The position numbers and the translations under genes were made by a program. A DNA stretch of 64,000 nt from Aphrocallistes beatrix. Its lineage: Eukaryota > Porifera > Hexactinellida > Sceptrulophora > Aphrocallistidae. How positions within the stretch are numbered: position 1 is the stretch's first letter; every line of letters starts with the position of its first letter. The notes below the pieces were generated by a model. That model did not search any database, was not told the origin of the DNA, and saw only the letters and a list, made by a program, of their open reading frames with translations. The DNA lies in assembly GCA_963281255.1 (NCBI GenBank), contig OY725501.1, forward strand, positions 883,882-947,881, in the 5' to 3' direction. Of this stretch, positions 10,370-22,416 are shown piece by piece.

Positions 10370-11330
10370 ACTAGATTTGAATTTTTTGCACTCCTATCAG
10401 AAAAAAGAAAAGTTTTTTCCTCTTCGAATGCTGCATAAAATGTACACTATCAAATTAAACTGTTGCTAAGATTGTTGAATCCCAAATATCTTATTATGAT
10501 TTTTATTCTATTCATGCTCACTGCGATTCTTTTAATCGATGTTATATGTTCTCTCTATTAATAATATTTAAGTTCAGTTTTCTAACTTCTACACTATTAA
10601 TCCATTGTTGCCTGCTTATCACAATAGCATTTGAACATTTTCTTTTGATAGTATGGCCTCTTTGTTCATTCAGTCTATAAATATCCTTCACTCATTTAGC
10701 TGCTATTCTTTTCCTAGTTTAACGTTTTCAATATAATGCATTTGCGATTACTCGCGTTCTAGAGCAACTGATCAAACGACAATAAATTGGAACTGAAGGT
10801 GAAATTATTTGATATATTATTATGATATTTATCAAAACAAAAAAATTATGTATACTTAAGGAAAAAAGTGGACTCCTCTTTCTATTTGGATTACTTTTTA
10901 GCTGGATTACTTCGATCGTCAGTTGTAATACGAAAACAGTAGATATATTAAGTATTGGAAAATAGAATAAAACTTGGGGGAGGCCAAGAGTGAGCGACGG
11001 TAAGGGGGGTCTGGGGCTTGCCCCCCAGAAAATCTTTAAATCTTAGATGCTCAAATATCGATATACAGCTATTGTTGTTACCTAGGGAAAATAAAATCTC
11101 GGACTATAGTGGAATAAAAATGTAATTGGGATATATATTTTTTGGGATATACATAGACTTAATTAACATAATATTGGGGTTTAGTTGTAACCTATAAGTT
11201 TGTGTGGAGTCCTGCCATACCACAGCTTCCTCCACTGCTCCATTGCCCAGCACCACTGCCCCCCCCCACAGGCTCCAAACCTGGGGGGGGCCGCCCCCCC
11301 AGGTACTCACACTTGGCGCCTATGATTATA
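10370..11330. other. No gene; G/C-run segment at its right end
   Basis: AT-rich, apparently non-coding sequence to about 10970, then a stretch with runs of five to nine G or C, including the palindrome CCTGGGGGGGG facing CCGCCCCCCCAGG at 11280-11303. ORFs here are low-complexity and do not look coding. Confidence 0.5.
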
Positions 11331-11339
11331 TATATATAT

Positions 11340-11657
11340 ATACACTACCCGGACAAAAGTATTCGACTACCACGAAAACTTCCATACAAATAGTAGTAAA
11401 TTGGATCTCTTCAAAAAAGGAATACGTACTCAAACAGTAAAAATACTCTATTTATTTTTTCAAATTCGTAATCTACATATTCTAATTACTCATAATTGAT
11501 AGTTTCAACTCAATTACTTATTCTCATGTAGAAAATTCTCAACCTCTAAAGTATCTCTTACAGTTTGAGTACATATTTCTTAATGAGTAGATCCACTTTA
11601 CTACTATTTGTATGGAGGTTTCAGTGGTGGTCGAAAACTTTTGTCCGGGTACTGTAT
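11340..11657. mobile_element. Mariner-like MITE, ~318 bp
   Basis: The ends TACCCGGACAAAAGTATTCG and CGAAAACTTTTGTCCGGGTA are complementary, with subterminal CCATACAAATAGTAGTAAAT and its complement. TA lies outside both ends. Confidence 0.8.
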
Positions 11658-11660
11658 ATA

Positions 11661-12423
11661 TACTCTAATCGGACAAAAGTATTTGAAATTCTTACTATTA
11701 TCCATCATAAATAGTTATAAAGTGGGTCTATTCATGAGGAAAATGTAATCAAACTGTTACAGATATTGTAATTTCGATTTCAAATTCATATTCTACACCT
11801 TCGAGTTACTCAGGTTAGATGCCTTCTATTGATGTATTCATTTCCAAGGCTAAGATGCATCGAACTGTGCCACTTTGTGCCACTCCTCGTCATCATGTAT
11901 AATGTTAATGGGAGTGAAAAGTGGCACAAAGTGACATAGATTGATAATAATTCAACTTATGAATGAATATGGCAATAGAAGGCTTCAAACCTGAGTAATT
12001 CGAATGTGTAGAATATGAATTTGAAATCGAAATTCCAGTATCTGTCACAGTTTGATTACCCTTCTCTCCATGAATAGACCCACTTTATGACTAATTATGA
12101 TGGAAAATAATAAGGATTTCAAATACTTTTGTCCGGTTAGAACAAGGGTGCTCAAACTATGGCCCGCCGATAATTCGCTTGTTTTCATTATTCATATATA
12201 TACAGTAGATTGACGTGCTTCAATCGTCACAGATAATAATTGTTTTTTTCTAAACACCATATAGAAATAATTTTAGATACTCTACAAATGTATAGCTTGA
12301 AAATTGATTAAACTAAAGCCAGAGGCGATCTATGATTTGTGGCCCGTAAAGTGGAGCCTAATTTTTAAAGTGGCCCGTAGATTTAAAAGTTTGAGCACCC
12401 CTGGGTTAGAGTATATCCTTACT
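11661..12423. mobile_element. Mariner-like MITE interrupted by a hAT MITE
   Basis: The left end CTCTAATCGGACAAAAGTAT pairs with ATACTTTTGTCCGGTTAG, which is cut by the hAT element at 12143-12403 and resumes as GGTTAGAG. The interior palindrome is built on GGCACAAAGTG. Confidence 0.8.
12143..12403. mobile_element. hAT-type MITE, 261 bp
   Basis: The ends are CAAGGGTGCTCAAACT and AGTTTGAGCACCCCTG. The flanking 8-mers GGTTAGAA and GGTTAGAG match at seven of eight positions. TGGCCCG motifs near both ends recall MER5/Charlie-like hAT MITEs. Confidence 0.85.
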
Positions 12424-12455
12424 ATTAGAACTCGATTAATGTTTATTTGTGTATA

Positions 12456-12932
12456 CAGTCGACTCTCGTTAACACGTACACCAAGGGACCGTGGAGATTT
12501 GTACTCCTTATCCGGAGTACGTATTAACCGAAGTACGTATATACTTAATATACATAGTGATAACTACGTGAGAGTATGAAATTGTACTCATTATCCATGT
12601 TGTATTAACGAGATTCGACTGTATTTTCATTGAGAAATATCTGTCTAGTATCTATCTACGTACATCATACTACGTACCATATTCAAAGTGCTCGTAGGCA
12701 CACACCTGTTCGTATTATCCGTGTTCGTATTAACCGATGTATTTAGTATTGAAAACGCACTGAAGGGGACCCACAAATCGTACTTATTATCCGATATTTC
12801 GTCTTATCCGTGTTCGTGTTAACCGGAGTTCGTTTGTATATATTTTGCCATATATTAGGTTGGGGAATCAAAACTTGTACTTCTTATCCAATTGTATTCC
12901 TTATCCATGTTCGTATTAACGAGAGTCGACTG
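12456..12932. mobile_element. pogo-type MITE (CAGTCGACTCTCGTTAA family), ~477 bp
   Basis: The ends CAGTCGACTCTCGTTAACAC and GTATTAACGAGAGTCGACTG are complementary with TA duplications. The interior repeats 'TTATCCG...CGTATTAACCG' phrases. The second copy is at 25782-26292 in opposite orientation. Confidence 0.85.
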
Positions 12933-13425
12933 TATATATATATTTCTCTGTAACGTATTGATTGAAGAAACTGCTAGGCACAGAAAGCTGATTTTTGGCA
13001 TGTGGGGGTCTTTTGGCTTGGCTCCAGTAAGTTCTGAGTTCAGACCAAAATGTCGACTCATCATAGAATTATGACGTCATTGTTAACTTTTTTATAATTA
13101 GAAATTTCAGTTTTTCGACATAACTCAGCCATTTTAGGCGATAGAAGGCTGAAATTTTAATAGAATGTGCATATTAATATATCTGACCTATAAAGCAACT
13201 ATCATCAAAAAAAGATTGCTCATCACTCTGTTATGACGTCATCATTACGCATCAAAATGTTTAAAATTGACAAATTTGGTAATTTTTCGTGCGATATCGA
13301 TTATAACAGTAGGACAGACGTATTTAGAGATGTTATCTCCCTTATAATTAATCAATGTGACCCCAGGCGCCCACAGAGTCTCCGCCAGCCGCGCAGCGCA
13401 AGCAAGCTCTTACGACACCCACTGC
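12933..13425 (-). mobile_element. Fam1 MITE copy, inverted, nearly full
   Basis: It runs from TAACGTATTGATTGAAGAAA through TATGACGTCATTG and TATGACGTCATCATTACGC to CCGCGCAGCGCAAGCAAGC. It directly abuts the preceding pogo MITE. Confidence 0.8.
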
Positions 13426-13463
13426 CGATAAAACAAGGCGTCGGCCATGTATATATATCTATA

Positions 13464-13910
13464 CAGTCCACTTCCGAAAACCGGGGCGAGTTTGGATGAT
13501 ATTTTTCTTTGCAAAATTATGTTTTTAGTTTAAAACATTCCATTTGTATACGCTTAATGATGAAGAGTTGTTACGCAGCATTTATGGGTTTGGGTGCCAC
13601 GATGAATTAGAGTCAAAGTAAACATTTTTGCTGTCATCAATGTAATACGTATGTACTATACAAGGACGAAACGACAGGTTCGGTGGGTATGTGAGAGCCG
13701 TGTCACTTTTTAGAGTGGTCTTACTATAGCATATTGATTGAGGATACAGTTTACACGGACCGAAGATTATTTCTCTTAAAATGCTTTGTTTTTATCACAA
13801 GCTATACTAACTTGATACAGTACACCTAATCACTCGAAAACCGGGGCACTCCCTAAAACCGATGCGCCCAGCTTTGGTCCCGAGGTGCCCCGGTTTTCGG
13901 AAGTAGACTA
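13464..13910. mobile_element. pogo-type MITE (CAGTCCACTTCCGAAAACCGG family), ~447 bp
   Basis: The left end CAGTCCACTTCCGAAAACCG pairs with the right end CGGTTTTCGGAAGTAGACTA, next to TA. The interior is non-coding. An orphan end of the same family lies at 5127-5165. Confidence 0.8.
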
Positions 13911-13932
13911 TACATATATATTCATTAATTAA

Positions 13933-15780
13933 GGATACCGCCCTCGTAAAAACATGATTTGGCTTACAGCATACGATGAAAGTAGAGCTATAAAGGATGT
14001 TAAGCGTTGGGAGGTATCTCCATCAAGAAATACTGGCACATTCCAAACTGTTTTTGGTTCTCATTTCTAGTTTTTGAGATACAGTGTCTCAAAGTCTGTT
14101 TTTTTCGTTTTCCGCTAGCACATCTTAATGGTAGAAATTCGGGCACTCAAGGAATTGTTTAGGACATACCAAGGAATCAAATGCTTCCAAAATCGAATCA
14201 TAGATAGTCTACCATATTTGAAACTTCATAGGACCTAAAGAAAGTTAAAATGGCAAAAATTGTAAATTTTATCGGTGTCCGAAAAAAAGGGCCAAAAACG
14301 GCAAAAATGTCTGTTATTTTTGGGAAATCAGGAATAAAATCACCAAGTTACAAGATATCGAAAAAATGGTGGTCCTATGTTCATCGCCAAATAATATAGA
14401 ACAACTCTTGAAATTTTCAAACCTCTATCTCAAACCAATTTTTAGTTAAAATTCTGTAAAGACGGTCAATTTTGAAATGTTAAAGTCCCGAGATATAGAG
14501 ATTTTAAGTTTAGATGTTAAGAAGAATGTATAATGAGTTATCAATAATGAACAAAAGCATTCACAGACATTTATTCTCATTTATACTGCTGACTTAGGTA
14601 TATTTGAACCAAATATATACAAAAAATAGCAAGAGTACCCTGAAAATCCACAAATTTCCTTGAGGCCCCTAACCCCGAATTTTTGGGATAATTGTGAATA
14701 ATAATTCATATTCCTAGAACTACGAAGTATATTCTATCAGTTTAGAATGGTTGTAGAGCTTCAGAGAAGTATATTAGGAAGTTAGAGCGAAAGTCAACGA
14801 CTTTTAGTTTCCATGTTAGGATTTTCGAACAATGCTCACGTCATCATATGACAAAAATCTAAAACATTCCATAGGGTGTAGTGCAATTATTATCAAAGAA
14901 TCATATATGTACACTCATAAAAAGTATATTAGGAAGTGAGAACTAAGAATTTGGACTTATATTTACAGAAATAGAGAGATATCTCTTTTTGGACCCTAAA
15001 TACGGGTTTTTGACCGAACCTGCGAGGTCGAAGGCCAGAACTTTTAAAATAATTATCAAAAGTTCTCCAATTTTTCTGTACACATTATTAACGACAATTG
15101 TATTCATTATTTTGCATAATAACCACATTTGGACACATATTTATTGATTAGATTCGCCATTTTCTAATATATTCAAAGTTCTCCATAGAATTTGTATTAC
15201 AATTAAATCAATGATAAGTCGAGAATTATTTTTTTTTTAACAAAGGAATGTTCGAGGAACCTATATATTTTCGCATATATCCTTTCATTTAAGAATATAA
15301 TAGATTATATATTTTCAATAGTTTTTAAGTTAGACATCGCCCTCTTTCGGGACCGTAGAGATATTTATGCCCAAACTTTACCTATAATATGCGATATCTC
15401 ATGAACAAATGGTCGGATCCGAAAAATTTTTTTTTGAAACAATCAGAATTTATTTATGACCCAGTGATCGCTAAATATCTGAGATCAAACTTGCGATTTT
15501 CCGAGCATTATATAAATGAACTCCCTTATAGAGCTATTTTGTTTGGATTTTATTTGCCCATTCTTTTAAATCTTTGTGTTATATAAGCTCCAAAGGTGCC
15601 AAAACAATGTTAAGGTCCATATCATTAAAATAATATCAAATAATTTAAAAACTAATTGGTAAATGAGTCAAAAACCTAGTGCTATCAGATTGTAGACCGA
15701 TCAGTAATACAATAAAATTAGCAATAAAAAATTTTGCCGTTTTTTTTACGCCAGGCAAGGTTTTTCGAGGGCGGTATCCT
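13933..15780. mobile_element. 1.85-kb TIR element flanked by TTAA
   Basis: The ends GGATACCGCCCTCG and CGAGGGCGGTATCC are exact complements and each is flanked by TTAA (13929-13932 and 15781-15784). A TTAA duplication is the hallmark of piggyBac-type insertion, although these ends do not start with the usual CCC. The interior is AT-rich and shows no recognisable coding sequence. Because TTAA continues the palindrome, a TA-duplicating element remains possible. Confidence 0.75.
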
Positions 15781-15784
15781 TAAA

Positions 15785-16560
15785 AGATGTCATGTTAAAT
15801 AATGAACATTTTTCTTTGAAATTTTCTTTTATCACTTTTAATTATTAAGCTATTAAGTTTTAAACATCTGTATAATTTTTTCCTTGTATAGACATGAATA
15901 ATCATACAAACTTCTCTATAGTGAACACCCCCGGGACAGGGTGTTTTGTTCATTATATCGAGGTGTCCATTAAGCGGAGGTTCCATTGAAATAATATAAT
16001 AGTGAAATTTTAATATGCCACATTTTTTATTTATAATGATTTATGAACACAATTTTGATTTAATATTTAGTTTGAAATTAATCTTATTTAAATAATCAGT
16101 TGTTTTTTTTAAGTTTTTCCCGCCTTTGGCTATTATTTCTAATATTAACTCTGATTACAGATTTGTCTTTCATTACTGCTCCAAATACCTGGCTGTCGTA
16201 AGAACTGAATGCCTTGATATTGTAAGATTTTTTCTTTTCAGTGACGTATTCTAGTACGAACTACGAAGGGATGAACAATAGACTAAATTGACTTAATAGA
16301 GAGTGATTTGGAGCTAGTACGTATATATTATTTTAATTGATTCTTAACATGCTAGTAGTCTATGACCTTTATCTTTTCACGCTTTTCATATCACACCGAA
16401 TATTATGTATTCAGAAACCTATTATAAAAATTCTAAAAATTCTCCCTGTAATATAGGAAACTAGTTGATATTTAGGATGAGTTGACTTAGGACAAGTTGG
16501 CATTTGGGACGAGTGGTATTTGGAACGAGTTGACTTTGGACGAGTTGGTATGTAATACAA
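15785..16560. other. No gene recognised
   Basis: AT-rich sequence without a convincing ORF or repeat family. CACCCCCGGGACAGGGTG at about 15927-15944 is an isolated short palindrome. Confidence 0.4.
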
Positions 16561-16568
16561 GTTGTAAT

Positions 16569-17628
16569 CAGGGGCCAACGAGAGCAAAACACGGGCCCAG
16601 GACTGGCATGTGTATGGACCCCCCTTCCGTAAATTGTTTGACTAAAAATACGCATATTAAAAATAACTAGGTGGTAGCGCCTATACCGCCTATACGTATT
16701 GTCATTCATTTTTCTGTCTCTATCAAAATTTTTGGGACGAATGTGATGATTCATTCATTATAGTGATGTCAAACTTTACTCGCTGGCTCAATTTATTTGT
16801 AAATATTTTTTAAAAATGGAGCTTAAACTCCATCTTATAGACTGAATACTGTGAGAATTTGATACAACTTTGTTGCAAGTATAAAATAGTTTATAATACA
16901 GTATTCTACTCAAATGGGATCATTCATAAATGCAAAATTATCCAAATTGTTAGAGAATTTTAAATCAAATACCCATTTCAAAGGTTAAAATAATCCATAT
17001 GCGCCACATTCTACAACTTATGTCTTGCATTAACCAATCTACAAATGGTACTAGTGGCACATAGTGATACTGCTCAATACTTTAATTCATTGAATCAATG
17101 AATTGATAATTTCTATAATTGATATCCAATGCATAGAATACGAATTTTAACTCAAAACCTTTAAATATTTTCCATTTGAATGCATTCCTTTGAGGAATAT
17201 ACCCATTTTGGTACAACTTTAATTTGAAATAATGTAGTGTGAAAATAATTTTGTCTTGAAAAGTACATATATCAAGATTTCAAGATATAATCGTACTATA
17301 GTATTTTTCCTTTTATGGATGAATAACGCAATGAAAAACTGGCAGTAATATTTCGAACCCTCTCAAGTTGAGAGTCTTCCGCATTGTTTGTGCAGAGATT
17401 TTTTATAGATCACTTATTTCCCCCCTATAAATCTCTTTCATAGCCAAACAGCTAGATTTTGTCAGATCGACCGAAATTATAGTGCATTAGATCGTACAAT
17501 TAAATAATCATAACATTTCACAAACAACTAGAGAATTCGTTTGATAATCAATCGCGGCTTTGTCGTGCCCCATGCAAAGCCCCGGGTCCTGGGTATTTTG
17601 CCCCCTGCCCCCCTTCTCGCCGGCCTTG
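16569..17628. mobile_element. Probable hAT-type non-autonomous element, ~1.06 kb
   Basis: The left end CAGGGGCCAACGAG, followed by GCAAAACACGGGCCCAGGAC, pairs imperfectly with the right end (GGGTCCTGGGTATTTTGCCC, then CTCGCCGGCCTTG). The flanking 8-mers GTTGTAAT and ATTGTATT match at six of eight. The interior is AT-rich and non-coding, with material like the 11661 MITE. Confidence 0.55.
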
Positions 17629-17699
17629 ATTGTATTGGTACAATTTGACTGGTATTCAAAAACAAGTCTATCATTTTGATACAAAGCCTCATTTACCAG

Positions 17700-18215
17700 C
17701 AGTAGTAGAACCTAATAATAAAGTCATATTGAGGTAGATTTCATCTCTAAATACGTCTGTCTTACTGTAAAACCGATATCACTCGAAAAATTACCAAATT
17801 TGTGAATTTTACAATTTTTGATGCGTAATGATGACGTCATAACAGATGAGTTATCATTTTTTGATGATAGTTGCATCATATGTGGGGTATATTAATATAC
17901 ACATTCTAATAAAGTTTCAGCCTTCTATCACCGAAAATGACCGAGTTTTAGCCGAAAAACTGGAATTTCTAATTATAAAAAAGGTGACAATGGCGTCTTA
18001 ATTCCATGATGAGTCGACATTTTCGTCTGAGCTCAGAAATTAGTGGAGCCATAGCCAAAAGACATCCACATGCCAAAAAGCTTTCAGTGCCTGGCAGTTT
18101 CTTCAATCAATTCGTTACAGATATATATATATATATACGTATTACACACGCACACATATACACATTAATCGAGTTTTAATAGTAAGGATATACACATTAA
18201 TCGAGTTTTAATAGC
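17700..18215 (+). mobile_element. Fam1 MITE copy lacking its GC-rich end
   Basis: It begins at GTAGATTTCATCTCTAAATA and runs through TGATGACGTCATAACAG to TCAATCAATTCGTTACAG, followed by a TA tract and two copies of CGAGTTTTAATAGTAAGGAT-type motif. Confidence 0.75.
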
Positions 18216-18235
18216 AAGGACAAGTATATATCTAT

Positions 18236-19580
18236 CTATCTATATATATATCTGTAATGAATTGATTGTAGAAACTGCCAGCCGCAGAAGGCTGATTTTT
18301 GGCATGGAGGAGTCTTTTGGCTATGGCTCCACTAAGTTCTGACCTCAGATGAAAATTTCGACTCATGGAATTATGACGTCATTGTCACCTTTTTTAGTGT
18401 GCTTCCTATATTATTATATTGGATCTATGCTCCAATGTAATAATATAGTAGTACAGTACTAAAATGAGTGCTGGTGTCCGGCCGGTCGTAAGTGGTGCAC
18501 ATACCAGAGTTTAAAAGATATCGCCCTGAAATCTTTTGTGAAGCTGCGGAAATATATGTAGATGTGCACCTACTCATACGATTTTCAATATATGCTAAAT
18601 CATCATCATTACGTAGCATTTTGTGATTTCATTATTTTGCTTATTGCACAAAAACTAGAAGAGCTAGAAACTTTAGATTGGTAATACTGGTGAAGTGGCC
18701 CTCTAAAACCATTTCATTCCTAGATCCATCGGACATAGGACCTCTGAGCAATTTGCGGTAAAAATTTTGTCGCGTTATCATCGCCTAATTTTAATGATAA
18801 ATGCCTATTGGAGCTCCATTTTTAATAGTTTGAGGTAAACAATTGTTCAATATAGTGTTCAATATAGATGTCCCAACAAAATTATCTTAATTAATTATGC
18901 TTACGTCATCATGATGACACATCAATAATGATGAATGGTTAATAGAAATAAAATGATAAGAGATAAAAATAGACATATATTGTATAAAGTGTTCAGAATA
19001 GATGATTCTACAAAATTATGCTAATTAATTATGGTGACGTCATCATGATGACACAGCCAAAATTTACATCCACAATTTTAATCCTACAAACTTTAATTGA
19101 TGTAAGAAAGGCCCCTCACAGACGGGCTAGAAGTGTTGTTCCAAATTCCTTGGATGACATGTATTGTGTCATCATCCAAAGAATGTGGAAGCACACTTCT
19201 AGCCCGTTTATGAGGGGCTTTTTTTATAATTAGAAAATTCAGTTTTTCGACTATAACTCAGCCATTTTAGGTGATAGAATGTTGTAATTTTAAGAGAATG
19301 TGTATATTAATATAGCTCACATATGATTTAACTATCATCAAAAAAGATGACTCATCACTCTGTTATGACGTCATCAATACGCATCAAAATTTTGTTATTT
19401 TTCTTGACATACCAGTAGGACTGACGTATTTATAGATGTTATCTCCCTTATAATTAATCGATGTGATCCCAGGCGCCCAAAGGGCACCTCCAGCGGACTC
19501 CGTGTCTGCCAGCCGCGGAGCGCAAGCAAGCGAAGCGCACTTGTATATGTATATACATAATCAAGTTATAATAGTGAGGA
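18236..19580 (-). mobile_element. Fam1 MITE copy, inverted, split by ~820 bp
   Basis: The left part (18246-18396) ends at GACGTCATTGTCACC plus a T run. The right part resumes at 19218 with TTTTTATAATTAGAAAATTC and continues to GCAAGCAAGCGAAGCGCACT. The two halves join in register when the intervening 18397-19218 sequence is removed. Confidence 0.75.
18397..19218. mobile_element. Insertion within Fam1, with internal duplication and small foldback
   Basis: GTGTGCTTCC at the left and GGAAGCACAC near the right are complementary. The last 108 bp (19111-19218) form a compact foldback, GCCCCTCACAGACGGGCTAG against CTAGCCCGTTTATGAGGGGC. In the middle, about 18857-18930 and 18990-19053 are a diverged direct duplication, each ending ACGTCATCATGATGACAC. 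The exact target duplication could not be fixed. Confidence 0.55.
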
Positions 19581-20239
19581 TATACTATATTACCCATTGG
19601 ATCTTTCGATAAAATTGCTTTTACAATTTAGCATACAGGGTGTTATTTAATTGTTGTCATAATATTTTCCAAATCCAGTTCTTTTATCCTTGACTTTTTA
19701 TTAGACCATATACGGGTGTTTATTTGAATTTATACGAGAGCTAACCGAAGATAGATATTTAATTAATTAGAAAATTCAATTGATTACTTCATCTAAGGTT
19801 TCATCGTGTAAGAATGCCCTGATGCTATTTGCAATCGTGCAGTTGGCATAATTTTAGGTGGCATGTCTCAGACGGATGTTCCACGAGTCTCAACGTTAAT
19901 CTCCGCACAATTCAACGTCAGTGGGCACTCTCAAAAAAAGTCTGAATCCCTAAAAAATAAACCTGGACGTGGTAGGAAACCGGCGTTCTCTGGATCATCT
20001 AAGATTCTAATTGCAAAATCTTTAGCTAAAAGGCACAAATCAACTTGCAAATTGGCTAATATACTAAAGAAAATGGGGCAAACATTCTCTCATGTCACCC
20101 TATACAAATACCTCAAGAATACTCTTCATGCAAAACCATTTAAACCCCCAAAACAATCAAAACTGACGAATGCTCAGAAGAAATCGCGTCTACAATTCTA
20201 CGAAGGAGAGGAAGAATTTGGTTGTGGAAGAATGGCTAC

Positions 20240-20455
20240 CAGGGTTTCATCCAGCTTTCCGAAGTCATACGCCTAAATGGACGCCACCATTTTTCTACGC
20301 GCCTAGACTTATTTTCATATAGCATTTTTATATGTATGTTTTATGCCGCGCGCCTAGCCTCAAAAAATCAAAAATCAAAAATCATACGCCTAATTATGAT
20401 TCATGGGATCAAATACGCGCCTCTAGGCGGCCCAGTACGCCTAGATGAAAGCCTG
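20240..20455. mobile_element. hAT-type MITE, 216 bp, inside the Tc1 transposase
   Basis: The ends CAGGGTTTCATC and GATGAAAGCCTG are flanked by ATGGCTAC (20232-20239) and ATGGCGAC (20456-20463), seven of eight matching. ATACGCCTAA phrases repeat inside. Confidence 0.8.
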
Positions 20456-20701
20456 ATGGCGACGTGTTTTGTTCTCAGACGAGTCTCTGTATCAACTATA
20501 CCAATCGGCAAAACAACAGACTATGGGCACTAAACTCACGAAATGTTACCACCATAAATTTCCCCTGAAAATCAACGTATGGGGTATGATGTCTTCTCTC
20601 TCCAATCTCCATTTTATTCCTCGAGGACAGTCCATAACGTCTGAATATTATGTTGAAGAGATTCCTGTGAAATCTTTGATGTCAACTATTCGTCGGAAAA
20701 G

Positions 20702-21506
20702 CAGGGTTGGCAGGTTTTGTCCATCTGGTAAAAACCATAGTGGTAAAAACCGTCCTGTCCAAAACCTCCTGACTGGACAAAACTGGTCAAAACTGGTCAA
20801 AACCTAATTATTGTACAAATGCATGTTATTTCTTACTTGTATAGTATTTTAATAAGATGTATATAAATATTCTGAATACATAATTGTTGAAGAATATATG
20901 TAGAAATAAAAAATTTCCACACTGAATCAATGGGCCTTCCTCCTTGTGCCATTTCAAATTGGTCAATTCAAGTAAGATAAACAATCTGCACGATAGTATT
21001 CAATTTAAATAATATCACAAATGCTTTCGATAATTATCCTCCAATTATACCCCTTTAGAAGGAACATATACAGTCAGGGTCGCTTATTATGAACCCGCAA
21101 ATATGAACATTCGTTTATTATGAACTAACCTCCTGGTCCCAATTTCATTTTTTAGATAGGATTTGTATTGAATCAAGTCGCTTAATATGATGTATCTCTA
21201 TTATGAACAGATTTTTTGGTCCCCTGGTGGTTCACAATAAGCGACCCTGACTGTATACGTATACTTTATTATAATTTAATTGTTTGAAACCACACATTTT
21301 ATTACTTTACTGTTTCATTGTAAACCAGTGTCAATAGCGTATTACCAACTCAAAATAAGATATCTTAACAAGTTATATACGGTTTCAGTTTCTTATTATC
21401 CAAGGATATAGTATTGATCGGTATTGACCAGTTTTGACAGGTAAAAACCGGGTTTTTCCAACTGTCCGTCGAAAACCAGTTTTGTACAGGACAAAACCCA
21501 ACCCTG
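20702..21506. mobile_element. hAT-type element, 805 bp, inside the Tc1 transposase
   Basis: The ends CAGGGTTGG and CCAACCCTG extend into GGTTTTGTCC-type subterminal repeats. The perfect 8-bp duplication CGGAAAAG lies at 20694-20701 and 21507-21514. The interior is non-coding and itself holds a pogo MITE (21071-21253). Confidence 0.9.
21071..21253. mobile_element. pogo-type MITE (CAGTCAGGGTCGCTTATTATG family), 183 bp
   Basis: The ends CAGTCAGGGTCGCTTATTAT and AATAAGCGACCCTGACTG lie next to TA. A second complete copy is at 62739-62934 and a broken one at 24532-24608. Confidence 0.9.
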
Positions 21507-21914
21507 CGGAAAAGACTTAATGGACCTTTTTGTGAGCGAATTGTTAGACATGTCCAAGTCAATTTTTCAGCAGGATGGTGCCTACAGAATCTAAAAGGGT
21601 TTTGAAAGAAGGGCATTTGGTCCGCGAATTCTCCTGATTCAAACCCTATAGAAAATCTATAGGCTATACTGCAGAGTCACTTTGGATTTATTAGAGCCGC
21701 CAACAAATGACGAATCTCTCTAAAATAGCTTGAAAATGGCCTGGTCAGAGGTAAATGAAGACATTCTAGACAATCTAATATATTATATGCCTAATAGGGT
21801 AAAATTGTGTATTGCGAACGGTGGATATATTAAAAAGTAGTAAATATCATTTGTCTACTAAATTAACTTTTTTTCCAGAATTTTTGTTTACGACATCAAT
21901 TTATCAACACCTTG

Positions 21915-22416
21915 TATGCAGGTGTGACTTGAAATTGTTATATTTAATTGTGCCGCAATGAGAAAAAGATTGAGAAGCACTGGAATAGGCTGTGCCCCAC
22001 TTGTATCCCGCAAATAGCGCTGCCCCTGTGATTAGAGAAATTAGTATAAACTTTTTCCTCGTGTCAAGAATTGCTATCCAAGGTTGAAACCGAATGAAAT
22101 GAGTATCAGTATTCATGAATGGTTCCCTAACCGAATTCGAATACTGATAATATTCGGTTATTCCAACCAAATACAAATATTGATATTCGATTCCCAACCG
22201 AATATTGAATTACATATTCAGTAGCAACCTTGCTATTATCTATCGATATTTGAGCGTGTCAGATAATCGCTCCCCCCAAATGCGGTACTAACATGTTTAT
22301 GCTACCTCCTAAAACCGTTCTGCATGACTCCATCAAATTGAAAAGTAACCATTGAGTATGATAATTATTACATTAAAGTTAAATTTAGTACCTTTTCATT
22401 AGTTCTATTTGTAAAC
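21915..22416. other. Upstream of receptor exon 1; decayed hAT and foldback pieces
   Basis: About 21925-22040 contains hAT-like CAGTGCTTCTCAATCTTTTT and CAGGGGCAGCGC (both on the minus strand). 22130-22215 has CCGAATATTG-type units as at 1-540. 22220-22416 is apparently unique and should hold the 5' UTR or promoter of the receptor gene, but no core promoter motif could be assigned. Confidence 0.45.

Larger units (their letters stand above)
19863..21690 (+). pseudogene. Tc1-like transposase, disrupted
   Basis: The N-terminal part (19863-20231) reads NKPGRGRKPAFSGSSKILIA, SLAKRHKSTCKLANILKKMG and QSKLTNAQKKSRLQFYE: the paired HTH DNA-binding region and linker typical of Tc1/Tc3 transposases. 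After the first hAT insertion comes VFSDESLYQLY (first catalytic Asp region), then PLKINVWGMMSS. After the second insertion, separate frames give SIFQQDGAYRI (second Asp; family pattern FQQDNAPCHT) and SANSPDSNPIENL (the conserved SPDLNPIENLW-like segment with the third acidic residue). Stops follow the QQDGA and PIENL motifs. The usual protein is about 340 residues. The copy is dead through two insertions and point changes. Confidence 0.88.
19636..21914 (+). mobile_element. Tc1/mariner transposon (degenerate), carrying two hAT insertions
   Basis: The left end CAGGGTGTTATTTAATTGTT and the right end (TTTATCAACACCTTG; complement CAAGGTGTTGATAAA) are related inverted repeats, with TA on each side. 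The body encodes a broken Tc1-like transposase. Insertions at 20240-20455 and 20702-21506 each have 8-bp duplications and are younger than the transposon. Confidence 0.85.

Noticed and set aside
11202-11440. Pro-rich overlapping ORFs
   Set aside because: Low-complexity translation of C-runs and a MITE end.
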